Source: Victivallaceae bacterium
Lineage (GTDB): Bacteria > Verrucomicrobiota > Lentisphaeria > Victivallales > Victivallaceae
Reading direction: 5' to 3'
Length of the DNA: 11,121 nt
NCBI GenBank assembly: GCA_028717165.1
Contig: JAQUOK010000052.1
Coordinates: 1 to 11,121, forward strand
Within the stretch, counting starts at the first letter, position 1. Every line of letters begins with the position of its first letter. Below, one piece after another: positions 1 through 8,100 of this stretch. Below the pieces are notes generated by a model. It worked only from the letters and a program-made list of their open reading frames with translations, ran no database searches and was not told the origin of the DNA. The position numbers and the translations under genes are program-made.

Positions 1-582
1 AGTGAGTTCAACCCCGCTTGACTGCAGCACTTCGTTATCCGCGTAAGGATCGAACGCCAGAAACTTCATATCGAAACCTTTAAGCATTTTTACAAGATGC
101 CGGGCAATAAGCCCGAAACCGATCACCCCCAGGGTTTGTCCCGATACATGCCATTTCGCCCAGGTTTCTTCTGACCGCCATTGTCCGCTTTTTACCGCGC
201 GGTCATGCTGCGGTATCTGTCTGACCAGAGCAAGCAGCAATGCAACCGTATGTTCAGCAACAGTTTCGGCAATCGCCTCCGGCGTGTTAAGGACTTTTAT
301 GCCCAACTTCTTCGCGGCCGCAACCGGAATATCGTCGAGACCGCTGCCGCTGCGCATTATCGCTCTTCAGTTCTTCAGTTCAGGCAGGATGCCGGCGGTA
401 ATGACTTCATTGCGTCCCCGGGTCCAAATGACTTCCGCCATTGCGGCGCATTTCAGCAGTTCGTCAATATTTCCGCATTTTACGGCAGTCAACTCTATCC
501 CGGCTGCCGCCAGTTCGTCCCGCACCCAGCCCGGCAGATCTTCCGCATCATCAGAAACCATTGCAACTTTAAGAGAAGACAT
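1..582 (-). pseudogene. D-2-hydroxyacid dehydrogenase, interrupted by in-frame TGA, 3' end outside window
   Basis: An NAD-dependent D-isomer-specific 2-hydroxyacid dehydrogenase (SerA/GyaR-like family), expected to interconvert a 2-keto acid and a D-2-hydroxy acid. It starts at ATG 582 with a GAGG ribosome site, 13 bases after the aldolase stop. It reads 71 codons (ending LPELKN), meets TGA at 369-367, then continues in the same frame with no further stop to base 1. The continuation is clearly the same protein: RAIMRSGSGLDDIPVAAAKK, then NTPEAIAETVAEHTVALLLA, then the Rossmann motif GVIGFGLIAR and FDPYAD, whose Asp suits NAD binding. The TGA sits where relatives often have Cys (LKNCRAI...), so one base change from TGC or TGT explains it. 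A nonsense mutation or sequencing error is likeliest; recoding is possible but unsupported. The catalytic Arg/Glu/His region lies beyond the window. Confidence 0.85.
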
Positions 583-595
583 CGGTTCTACCTCA

Positions 596-1378
596 TTAAT
601 AAGCGGCTGATCCGCCGCCTGAGTCCCGGCATGATTTTAAAATTGCTCTGGAGCTGTTAGCAATATGCCCGCAATCGCTGCCCGATGCCGTCCAATGCAT
701 CCCCCGCCGCCGACACTGCTCAGGAGAGATGCCCGCGGTCCCCAGCATTAAACCGGCGGCGAGCGTTTTCCGGCAAACCTCATCAATCACCCGGCCGACT
801 TCAGGATCATCCAACTGGTTCAGTTTACCCATCGAACCGGAAAGATCGCAAGGCCCGACGCAAATGCAGTCTATCCCCGGCACCTTCAAAATAGCGTCCA
901 GATTCGCGACTGCTTTAACATGTTCAACCTGGATGATAACCATCGGTTCTTTCTCCGATGCCTTAAGGTATGCGTCGAACGGCATCTCGCCGTAACGGGA
1001 TGCGCGCCGGACGCCGCATCCCCGAATACCAGCGGGAGGATATCTGCATGCCGCAACTGCGGCTTCCGCTTCATCCGGGGTGTTGACCATGGGAATAATA
1101 ACGCCTGCCGGGGCCAGGTCCAACACGGGTTTTATGACCCAGTGCTGATTCCATGGAACCCGGACAAACGGTACGCATGCCGTTCCGCGTACCGCCATAA
1201 TATGTCCCAGCACGGTTTCAATATTGAGCGCCGCATGTTCCATATCGATCCAAGTGAAATCATACCCGACGTCCCCGGCCAGCTCGCTTACCGTCGGGTC
1301 TGACAGGGTAATTATCATGCCCAGGCAGAGTCGTTCAGCGGCTCTGCTTTTAAAATCCTTAAGATTACTAATGTTCAT
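596..1378 (-). CDS. HpcH/HpaI-family class II (metal-dependent) aldolase
   Basis: A 260-residue (beta/alpha)8 aldolase of the HpcH/HpaI family, which cleaves 2-keto-3-deoxy or 4-hydroxy-2-keto acids into pyruvate and an aldehyde with a divalent metal. The expected active-site residues are all present: His48 (IDMEHA), Arg73 (FVRVPW), metal ligands Glu152 (IIQVEH) and Asp178 (VGPCDLS). From memory these match E. coli HpaI His45, Arg70, Glu149 and Asp175 with a constant offset of three. Length is normal for the family. The start ATG has AAGGA 8 bases upstream. The gene follows the oxidoreductase by 85 bases and precedes the hydroxyacid dehydrogenase by 13. Related enzymes act on keto-deoxy sugar acids (GarL, RhmA types), so a sugar-acid substrate fits the context, but the exact substrate cannot be told. 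It probably acts in the cytoplasm, as no signal peptide is visible. Confidence 0.92.
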   Translation of the reverse strand: MNISNLKDFKSRAAERLCLGMIITLSDPTVSELAGDVGYDFTWIDMEHAALNIETVLGHIMAVRGTACVPFVRVPWNQHWVIKPVLDLAPAGVIIPMVNTPDEAEAAVAACRYPPAGIRGCGVRRASRYGEMPFDAYLKASEKEPMVIIQVEHVKAVANLDAILKVPGIDCICVGPCDLSGSMGKLNQLDDPEVGRVIDEVCRKTLAAGLMLGTAGISPEQCRRRGMHWTASGSDCGHIANSSRAILKSCRDSGGGSAAY

Positions 1379-1463
1379 TCGACTTATCCTTGTTAATATT
1401 TGGGCTCCGGCAAAATTTTTAACTTTAATTTTCGTATTTGACCTTACATGAAATTCCAGGGCA

Positions 1464-2510
1464 TCAGGCCCCTTGAACTGCGGTCAGGGAAGAACGGCAG
1501 CGTTCCATAATCTCCATCACCTCCATAGTGTCCTCGAACGGCACCAGCGGATGACCGTTCAGGGCAAAATAACGGCAGCAATGTTCGTAAAAATTATTGC
1601 AAGGCGCATTTTTAAAAGAAATGTCTTCGTTGAGCCAGGGGATTGATTCTTCAGGATATGACCGTCCTTCAGCCGCCAGGCCGGACTGCATTTTGCACGC
1701 TTCCAACTGTGACGGTCTGAAATAGCGGAGCCGCCAGCCGTCAGGAGTGTACAGGGCGGAACCGCAGGTACCGCATATTTCCCATGTCTGACCGGGAAAA
1801 GCATTGGCCATGTTTATTTCCAGATCCAATATGACGTCATGATCATTCACGGCCTGGAGTTTGACGAAATCTTCGGCATCACCGTCGCTCACAAGCCGGC
1901 GCAGAAGAGCATTGAGGGATTTGAATTTGCCTCCAAACAGAAAAATGAACTGGTCAATGAAATGCGAGCCGTAGTTATTCAGCATTCCGCCTCCGTATCC
2001 GGCAAAAGCCTGCCAGTCGCTGCGGCGGTTAAAACCGGAATACGTTTTCCGGCTCATAAAAATCCGGCCGAGGATTCCAGATTCCAGAACAGCTTTGATC
2101 GTCACCGCTTCCGGACTAAGCCGGTGAGGTTGAAAAACCATGATCTTGCGTTGCGCGACGTACCTGGCGCGATCGATTTCCCGGGCTTCCTGCAAGTTGC
2201 AGGCAAGCGGTTTTTCACAGATAACATCCACTCCATGCGCAAATGCCTGTAATATTTGTTCCGTATGGAAACAGGTGGGAGAAGCGATAACCAGTAAATC
2301 CAAGTCCTCATGTTCAAGCATTGCGGAAAACTGCTGATAACCGGATTTTACGGCGAATTTTTCCCCGGCTTCGGCAAGGCGTTCCGGCAGCGGATCCGCA
2401 ACCGCGACAAGCTGAAAACGGGGATCATTAACGATCCGGGGAAGATGATACTGCCAGGCGATCCGGCCAAGGCCGGCGACTGCTGTCCTTAATATTGGCG
2501 TTTTTTTCAT
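1464..2510 (-). CDS. Gfo/Idh/MocA-family NAD(P)-dependent oxidoreductase
   Basis: A 348-residue dehydrogenase of the glucose-fructose oxidoreductase / inositol dehydrogenase family, whose members oxidise or reduce a hydroxyl of sugars, inositols or amino-sugars. The N-terminal Rossmann domain shows AVAGLGRIA near residues 11-19 and VAVADPLPERL as the second strand and loop. ICEKPLACN carries the catalytic Lys near residue 100. The second half has the typical GGGMLNNYGSHFIDQF segment, where His is a usual active-site residue. I chose ATG 2510 (MKKTPILRTAV); an in-frame TTG at 2516 would add two residues, and an in-frame TGA at 2534-2532 limits any further extension. The ribosome site is weak. 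The start lies inside the 3' end of the upstream gene in another frame, which suggests translational coupling. Substrate unknown; in this operon it probably oxidises a released sugar. Confidence 0.93.
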   Translation of the reverse strand: MKKTPILRTAVAGLGRIAWQYHLPRIVNDPRFQLVAVADPLPERLAEAGEKFAVKSGYQQFSAMLEHEDLDLLVIASPTCFHTEQILQAFAHGVDVICEKPLACNLQEAREIDRARYVAQRKIMVFQPHRLSPEAVTIKAVLESGILGRIFMSRKTYSGFNRRSDWQAFAGYGGGMLNNYGSHFIDQFIFLFGGKFKSLNALLRRLVSDGDAEDFVKLQAVNDHDVILDLEINMANAFPGQTWEICGTCGSALYTPDGWRLRYFRPSQLEACKMQSGLAAEGRSYPEESIPWLNEDISFKNAPCNNFYEHCCRYFALNGHPLVPFEDTMEVMEIMERCRSSLTAVQGA

Positions 2511-4290
2511 ATTCAATCCGCATATTTTTTTTCATTGTTGAAAATTTAATTTCAATGTGGTTGTCACGGCTGTGCAAATTCCCTGTCCGGTAGATACCGT
2601 TTCCGTTAGGAACAGAAAACTTCTCAATATCAACTTTTGCCGGCCCCCCCGTACTCCTGGCCAGATAAACGAAATCGCCCCAGGATACCTTGAAGCCGTC
2701 ATGCAGCATTTCTATTTCAGAACGGTCTCTGCCGTCGGTTTCCAGCAATGGCACCCTGAAACTGACCGGTTTGCCTTCTTCCTGAATTACCGAAACGGTT
2801 ACGCCGTCCGCGGAAATACGATAGGTTTCGGATACCGCGCCGGAATCGCACCTGTAGCTGAGCTTAAACTCCACGCAATCCCGGCTTTCTTTTAAAATAT
2901 CACATTTTGAACTGAGTTTGCGGTTTTTATTCAGACCCGCCAGCCATAAACCGTCCCAGCCGGGTCCTAAAGCAATGTTTACCGGGGCCGGAGGAACGGA
3001 AGTCAGATATTTGGGGGTGGCTGTTATCGGAGTCGACAATGCCAGTGCCGGGGGGCAGCCGATAAAGTGCATCCGTCCCAGCCCGGTCGCATCATAATCG
3101 AAATCGGCATTGCGGTCAATCTCAACCTGGACACCGCTACATCCGGCAAATATCTTGTGAAAACTGTCGCCGCTTATGAATACATAAGCTCCGCTCTCGG
3201 CCGGACAAACCGGCCCCTGCCTGATACTGTTGTCCGCCAGAAGTTTTGCAAATCCGAACTGACCGGCAATCAGCAACGTATATACTCCATAAAATCCATA
3301 GCCCCCGGGCCGGCCATGCTGAAGCTCCGGCGGAAAGAAATTTTTGGATGAATATATTGAATCGCCGGACAGGTATTTTTCAAGCGAATCAACGGCCAGA
3401 GCGGCGGCCCGTTTGAAGGCTCCGCTCAACAACTGATCATTATTTTTTTCCCAGCGCGAAGCTTCAAATTCGCATATAAGCGCAAAAGCAGCTTCTCCGA
3501 AATTCTGCTGATTGCTTCTTCCGCCGTACGGGCACTCACCCGCAGGAGACTGATAAAGCAGTTGCGCCAGAGCCCCCAATCTGAGCTTCTCATCTATATC
3601 TTCAAAATAATTGCCGTGATACCCGGCCCAGAGCGCCAGGGAAAAATTCATTCTGGAAACCATATCATATATGAGGGGAGAAGCTGGGTCTTTATACATC
3701 CCGTTTTCGTCGAAGCCGGCAAGCTGCTGTTTGACATATCTTTCGATAAAGGCAGAATCGGAAGTCAGTCCCAGTTTTTGTTTTATTACTTCCCCGGCAA
3801 TCGCGAAAGTACAGAAATTCTGAAGTTGATCGGCTGGGACATTCGTGAAAGTCCGCGCATAAGCCAGTTCCGGGTCATAAGCGGAAAGATAACGTTTCCA
3901 CTTTGCAGCATGTTTCTTTGCCACTTTGTCCTGCAGGGCCCAAAATGCCATACAGGCCTCTTTCACGATAAATTCTCCCCAGTTGGTTTTCTGATAAAAC
4001 AAATCATCCAGCACGCAATCCAGAGAACGTACGCATGGTTCCAGCAGATCCGCGCACCTGTTCTGGAGGATTTGCAACCCAAGCGCCCCGGTAAATCTTG
4101 CAGTGGCGGCGTTAGTTTCCTTGCGTGCGTATGGATCTATTATTCTTCCCTGCGCGTCCTGCCATTTTATCGCCCGGCGGACAATATTCTCCGCCAGATC
4201 CAGATAACGGGCAGAGGCGGGGACAACCGCCGCAGGAGCGGCCGGTACAGTCTTCAGCGCCTGCCGGACTTTCTTTTCAATTTCTGTCAT
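2428..4290 (-). CDS. Cytoplasmic protein, probable alpha-helical toroid plus beta-sandwich (candidate glycan lyase or hydrolase, family not recognised)
   Basis: A 620-residue protein I cannot assign to a named family. Residues about 30-350 look alpha-helical with repeated helix pairs, as in (alpha/alpha) toroids of polysaccharide lyases and some hydrolases. They include GECPYGGRSNQQNFGEA near 251-267, polar and Glu-containing enough to be an active-site segment. Residues about 375-585 are strand-rich, matching the beta-sandwich that usually follows such a toroid. No signal peptide is visible, so it probably acts on imported oligosaccharide. I chose ATG 4290, 19 bases after the phosphoesterase stop with a GGAAAA site. 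ATG 4356 would overlap that gene by 47 bases and lacks a ribosome site. The last strand appears to end at HIEIKFS; the remaining roughly 35 residues are translated largely from the start of the next gene in another frame and look non-native. Confidence 0.72.
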   Translation of the reverse strand: MTEIEKKVRQALKTVPAAPAAVVPASARYLDLAENIVRRAIKWQDAQGRIIDPYARKETNAATARFTGALGLQILQNRCADLLEPCVRSLDCVLDDLFYQKTNWGEFIVKEACMAFWALQDKVAKKHAAKWKRYLSAYDPELAYARTFTNVPADQLQNFCTFAIAGEVIKQKLGLTSDSAFIERYVKQQLAGFDENGMYKDPASPLIYDMVSRMNFSLALWAGYHGNYFEDIDEKLRLGALAQLLYQSPAGECPYGGRSNQQNFGEAAFALICEFEASRWEKNNDQLLSGAFKRAAALAVDSLEKYLSGDSIYSSKNFFPPELQHGRPGGYGFYGVYTLLIAGQFGFAKLLADNSIRQGPVCPAESGAYVFISGDSFHKIFAGCSGVQVEIDRNADFDYDATGLGRMHFIGCPPALALSTPITATPKYLTSVPPAPVNIALGPGWDGLWLAGLNKNRKLSSKCDILKESRDCVEFKLSYRCDSGAVSETYRISADGVTVSVIQEEGKPVSFRVPLLETDGRDRSEIEMLHDGFKVSWGDFVYLARSTGGPAKVDIEKFSVPNGNGIYRTGNLHSRDNHIEIKFSTMKKNMRIEYEKNANIKDSSRRPWPDRLAVSSSPDR

Positions 4291-4309
4291 GATTTTTCCG
4301 TTTACCGGT

Positions 4310-5080
4310 TCAGAATACGTTTCCGGCAGTAAAAATATCCGCTTTTTTTTCGCCATTATCGACCGGTACAGTCAGACTGTCCTCATGCCAGTTTACCGCG
4401 CCATCCATACCGATCTCAATTAGAGTACAGGCAAACGGTTTTTCGCAAAGAGCCCGTCCGGCGATATAGTTCAAACCTTGACAATCGATCAGCCGGAAGC
4501 CGTTATGATAATGTCCGGATAATGCCAGAATATAACCGGTTTCGCGCATGATTTCAATAATGTCGGCGGCATTTTTATAATTATAGGGACAGATCCCGTT
4601 TTCCGGCGGAAACAGCGGAACATGCTGCAGACAAACCAGCGAACCGGCAAATTCAGCTCCGAGCTTACGCATGCGGCTAAGTTCGCAATCGCTGCGGGAA
4701 GCATTGCAGCCGGGTTCATCCGCATCGAAGAACGGTACGAAACGGATACCCTTGACATCAACAAAATCCGGCGGCTTCCCGATAATGCTTTCAAAAATTC
4801 TTTTTCCCGGATCATGATTGCCGCGTATAACGATAGTCGGGGCTTCAACCAGGCCGATAATCTGTTTCAGTTCCGCCAGCAATTCCAAACCGTTTACATC
4901 TTCCGGCCGGTCAACCAGATCGCCCCCGATGAAGACCAGATCAGGCTTAAGCGCATAATTTACGCGGAGTACCATGCGGCGCAGCAGTTCACCCGCGAAT
5001 TCTCCCTTGCGGGACGGAATTGCGGAATTGGGAAATTTCGAAAAATGCAAATCGGTTACAACAGCAACTTTAACTTTCAT
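4310..5080 (-). CDS. Calcineurin-like metallophosphoesterase
   Basis: A 256-residue calcineurin-like phosphoesterase with the complete two-metal signature: Asp10 and His12 (VVTDLHF), Asp54 (IGGDLVDRP), Asn88-His89 (VIRGNHDPG), His153 (LQHVPL), and His190 and His192 (LSGHYH). The family hydrolyses phosphomonoesters or diesters, including cyclic nucleotides and UDP-sugar-type substrates. The GDxxDRP plus GNHDP pattern resembles the class III cyclic nucleotide phosphodiesterase branch, but specificity cannot be read from motifs. No signal peptide or membrane segment is seen. It begins 49 bases after the hydrolase stop, with no clear Shine-Dalgarno before its ATG, and is followed by the toroid gene 19 bases on. 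Its place in a sugar operon is unusual: it could remove phosphate from a sugar intermediate or adjust a nucleotide signal. Both are inference. Confidence 0.93.
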   Translation of the reverse strand: MKVKVAVVTDLHFSKFPNSAIPSRKGEFAGELLRRMVLRVNYALKPDLVFIGGDLVDRPEDVNGLELLAELKQIIGLVEAPTIVIRGNHDPGKRIFESIIGKPPDFVDVKGIRFVPFFDADEPGCNASRSDCELSRMRKLGAEFAGSLVCLQHVPLFPPENGICPYNYKNAADIIEIMRETGYILALSGHYHNGFRLIDCQGLNYIAGRALCEKPFACTLIEIGMDGAVNWHEDSLTVPVDNGEKKADIFTAGNVF

Positions 5081-5103
5081 GGTTTTTCACACTAATTGTA
5101 AAA

Positions 5104-5129
5104 TTTTGAATTCCAAGCTAATTTCAAAA
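5104..5129. repeat. Inverted repeat between hydrolase and phosphoesterase genes
   Basis: TTTTGAA (5104-5110) and TTCAAAA (5123-5129) form a 7-base inverted repeat around a 12-base centre in the 49-base gap. The arms are A/T-rich and there is no T-run placed for a terminator. It could be a weak hairpin between the two coding regions or a protein site; it may also be chance in AT-rich DNA. Confidence 0.3.
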
Positions 5130-8100
5130 CTATTTCCGGAATCGTTCGCCTGTCCGGGACTTCCAATATTTCTTCCATTCATCAATCTTTTCCATGCCTC
5201 CCTTGTCCCCGCAAAGGCGGAACCGGATAATTCCGGGGCTTTTTTTCGAGTCCACAGTAAATATTTCGTAATTGAACAAAGACTGGTCCTTCAGTACCAG
5301 GCTCTTCAAAGTCGGAATGTCAAAGAAAGTCGTTAACAGGTGTCGGGTCTCAGCGTCCGCAACCGTTACCCAGTTTTCCTGTAATTCACCAGCCCTTACT
5401 TCAAGAGTTCCAGTATGACGGTTACGTTTTTTCAATCCGCTTTTCAGGTGAATCCACATTTGGTTATTCTGGTAAAAGCCGGTTTTTCCTATTTTTGACA
5501 TCAGGAAAAATTTACAGTCTTCAGCCGGTAAAGCTTCACAGCCGGATGCATCGTACACAATATCGAGCCATTTTTTTCCGGGCCGCAATTCTGCCGTCAT
5601 AGTTACCGGCTTACCGGCAGGGGAAGCGGATGCGAACTCGACTCCAACCCTGTCCGCCTGATTTATCAACCTTGCACACGACCATTTCCTGCCGGGCCAG
5701 GAATACCAGGCCAAACCATAAGGATAATTATTCGGACTGAGCAATTCCTGGCCGGTTTCCCTGAGTTTAAAATTGTGCAATATCGCGTTGCGGTTGGCGT
5801 AAAAGCGGGCAATAAGAAATTGATTTTCAAGACAGATAAAATTTTCAAGTCTTACTTCCTTGGTTTTATTGGAAGGATTGGCATAACGCTTTTCCGTATA
5901 GACAACCGCGCCTTTTACAAAGCGGATCGGAAAATCCTGTTTCACAGAAATTCGCTTTTTATTTGTTAAAATTTCAGCTTGCAAGCGGATTGCACCGACT
6001 TCCATTGCATTTTTTTCCGGCGGGGCAACTGCAGGAAAACTGAATTTATGAAACTTTTGGCCTGCAATTTTCCATTCCCGGCGGGAATGTTCAGCCGAAA
6101 ATTTTGAAAATCCGGTTAATTCCGCAGTTATTTTACCGTCAAGGCCCGCAAACGGCAGCTTGATTTCCAGTTCCGCACATGGACCGGAACTGTCGTTACC
6201 CCAAAACGACGTGATATTTTTACTGCTCAGATCCGTGTCTATTTTGCAAATCCGCAATTCAACTTTTGGAGAAACTGTTTTGCCGCCGTCAGGGAGTTCC
6301 TGAACGGCGCGAAAACAGTAATAACCGGGTTTTGCGTCTGCCGGCACGGTTAAAGTGAAATCATGTTCCGAAGCCGTTGCGCCTTTTATTTCAGTCTGCC
6401 ACGGTACCGTTGCTACTCCGAGTTTATCCTGATCTTCAAGACTTATATTCACGGGAACCGGTTTTGCGGAACCATTTATGATTTTTACTTTCGCCTGAAT
6501 TTCCTCTCCCGGCAATAAATTAATTTTGCTCAATGCCACGCCTAAAAGCGGAGGATGGTCTGAAGCCAGGACAACAGCCTGCCAGCTCTCAAGCTTCGGC
6601 AAAGTAAATTCCGCAAATCGCATATTTTTCTTATTACCGATCCTTACCGGCAACTCTTCCGGAAACGCCTTTATCCCGCCGTTTTCCGGAGTCACATCAG
6701 GCATTAAGTAAGCCCGAATCTTCCCTTTCAAATTTGCAGGCAGTTCAACGCTTACTTTTGCTTTACGCAATACGAAATGATAATCCTTCGGCCATTTTCC
6801 TTCGCCCGCACCTTCGATATCCCAGTCCCATACTTTTTGTTTTGCCCCGGATTTCACCATGCGGTTGGCAATGGCGACAAGAATTTTCGCTCCGGAAGTG
6901 AACGCTCTGGCGTAAACTTGCGCCGGCTGTTCACAGCCGATAATATGTACTGAAGGAACAATATTATGCCCGGCAAGAAAATCCCGGATCGCAGATGCAA
7001 GTTTCAGTTGAGCTTGACGAGCCTGCGGGGGACGGCTGGTTTGCTTTTCTTTATCTCTGTCCGGACCGAATGCCTGTTCCATGAGTTCATTTTCATCCTT
7101 ATCTGCCGTATTAACGGCACAATCGAATGTTTCACTCCAGCTTTCCCGATATGCAAGACCCGCGTCCCAGCCCAGCAGCAATGTTTTCCCTGCGTCCGTT
7201 ATTACGGCCGCGGGTTCCTGCTCCTTATTTTTCCCGGCCTCGATCCGTCCCAGGATGCGGTCGCCTGCTCGGGGTTTTATTGCACCGGCCACACCATCTT
7301 TCCCTAAAAATAAATTTTGTCCTTCAAATAAAACAGATTGACAATGGCACGCATCTCCAAACTGCTTCATGAATTCCAACTTTGCCGGTATCAGTATGTT
7401 TTGCTCATTCCGTTCAAAACAGCCAGGCATGGCGATTAATACGCCTCCGTTTTTCTGGAATTCGCCGACTTCCCTGATCATATCTTCGGAACATAAACTT
7501 GCCGCTGAACTGACGATCAAAGCCCTGAAGCGCGATAACGGTTCGGCATTATGTTCTGAGACAATCTGGAAATCTATATTCAAGTCTGTAAGCAATTCCA
7601 GTATACCGGCAACACTCCGGGCGGCGGCATGGCTCGGGTCAATTACAAAAGTGGCGTCCGTAACCAGAAATCCGATTTGCGGAGGATAACGTTTTGACAG
7701 AAGATAAGTGTCGCCGAGAACATTCTGCAGTTCAATGATACTTTTTGCCGTTGTATAACCCGGTTCGCGCCGCCGATACGCATTGTCGCTGTCCGCGGCT
7801 CCGCGGTAATGACCGAAAGTAGCGCTTCCCCCCGGACAGACATATGAAAGGCCGGTACGGCCGGAATCAAACAAATGCATGAAATGAATAAACGGCGCCC
7901 AGAATCCGGGGGGCATGCAAAGGGCATGCCCGGGTTTTCCAGACCATTCCGCGATGTCACGAATAAGCAAAAAATCATATCCCAGCGAATATAAAATCCC
8001 ATGTCTGATTAAAACATCCGCACATTGCGGAACATTCCACCAGTTGGTGGGATTTGAAGGAGCCCCCCAGAAATCCATTGAACTTATAATTAATTGATGT

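Noticed and set aside
1440..1480. Small hairpin GGGC-CTGAT-GCCC at the oxidoreductase stop as a terminator
   Set aside because: Only four base pairs and no following T-run; the aldolase gene behind it has a good ribosome site and fits the same operon.
2500..2540. Programmed frameshift fusing the toroid and oxidoreductase proteins at the A-run
   Set aside because: Joining them would need a +1 shift, the oxidoreductase has its own ATG, and a fusion would put about a dozen odd residues before a complete Rossmann domain.
4301..4320. GGTTCAGAA shared with the operator region
   Set aside because: It lacks the palindromic partner and lies in the phosphoesterase stop region; a chance match in coding DNA.
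3562..4332. Long open frame of 256 codons on the plus strand
   Set aside because: It lies antisense inside the toroid gene, has no recognisable domain and no ribosome site; the minus-strand frame has coherent protein features.
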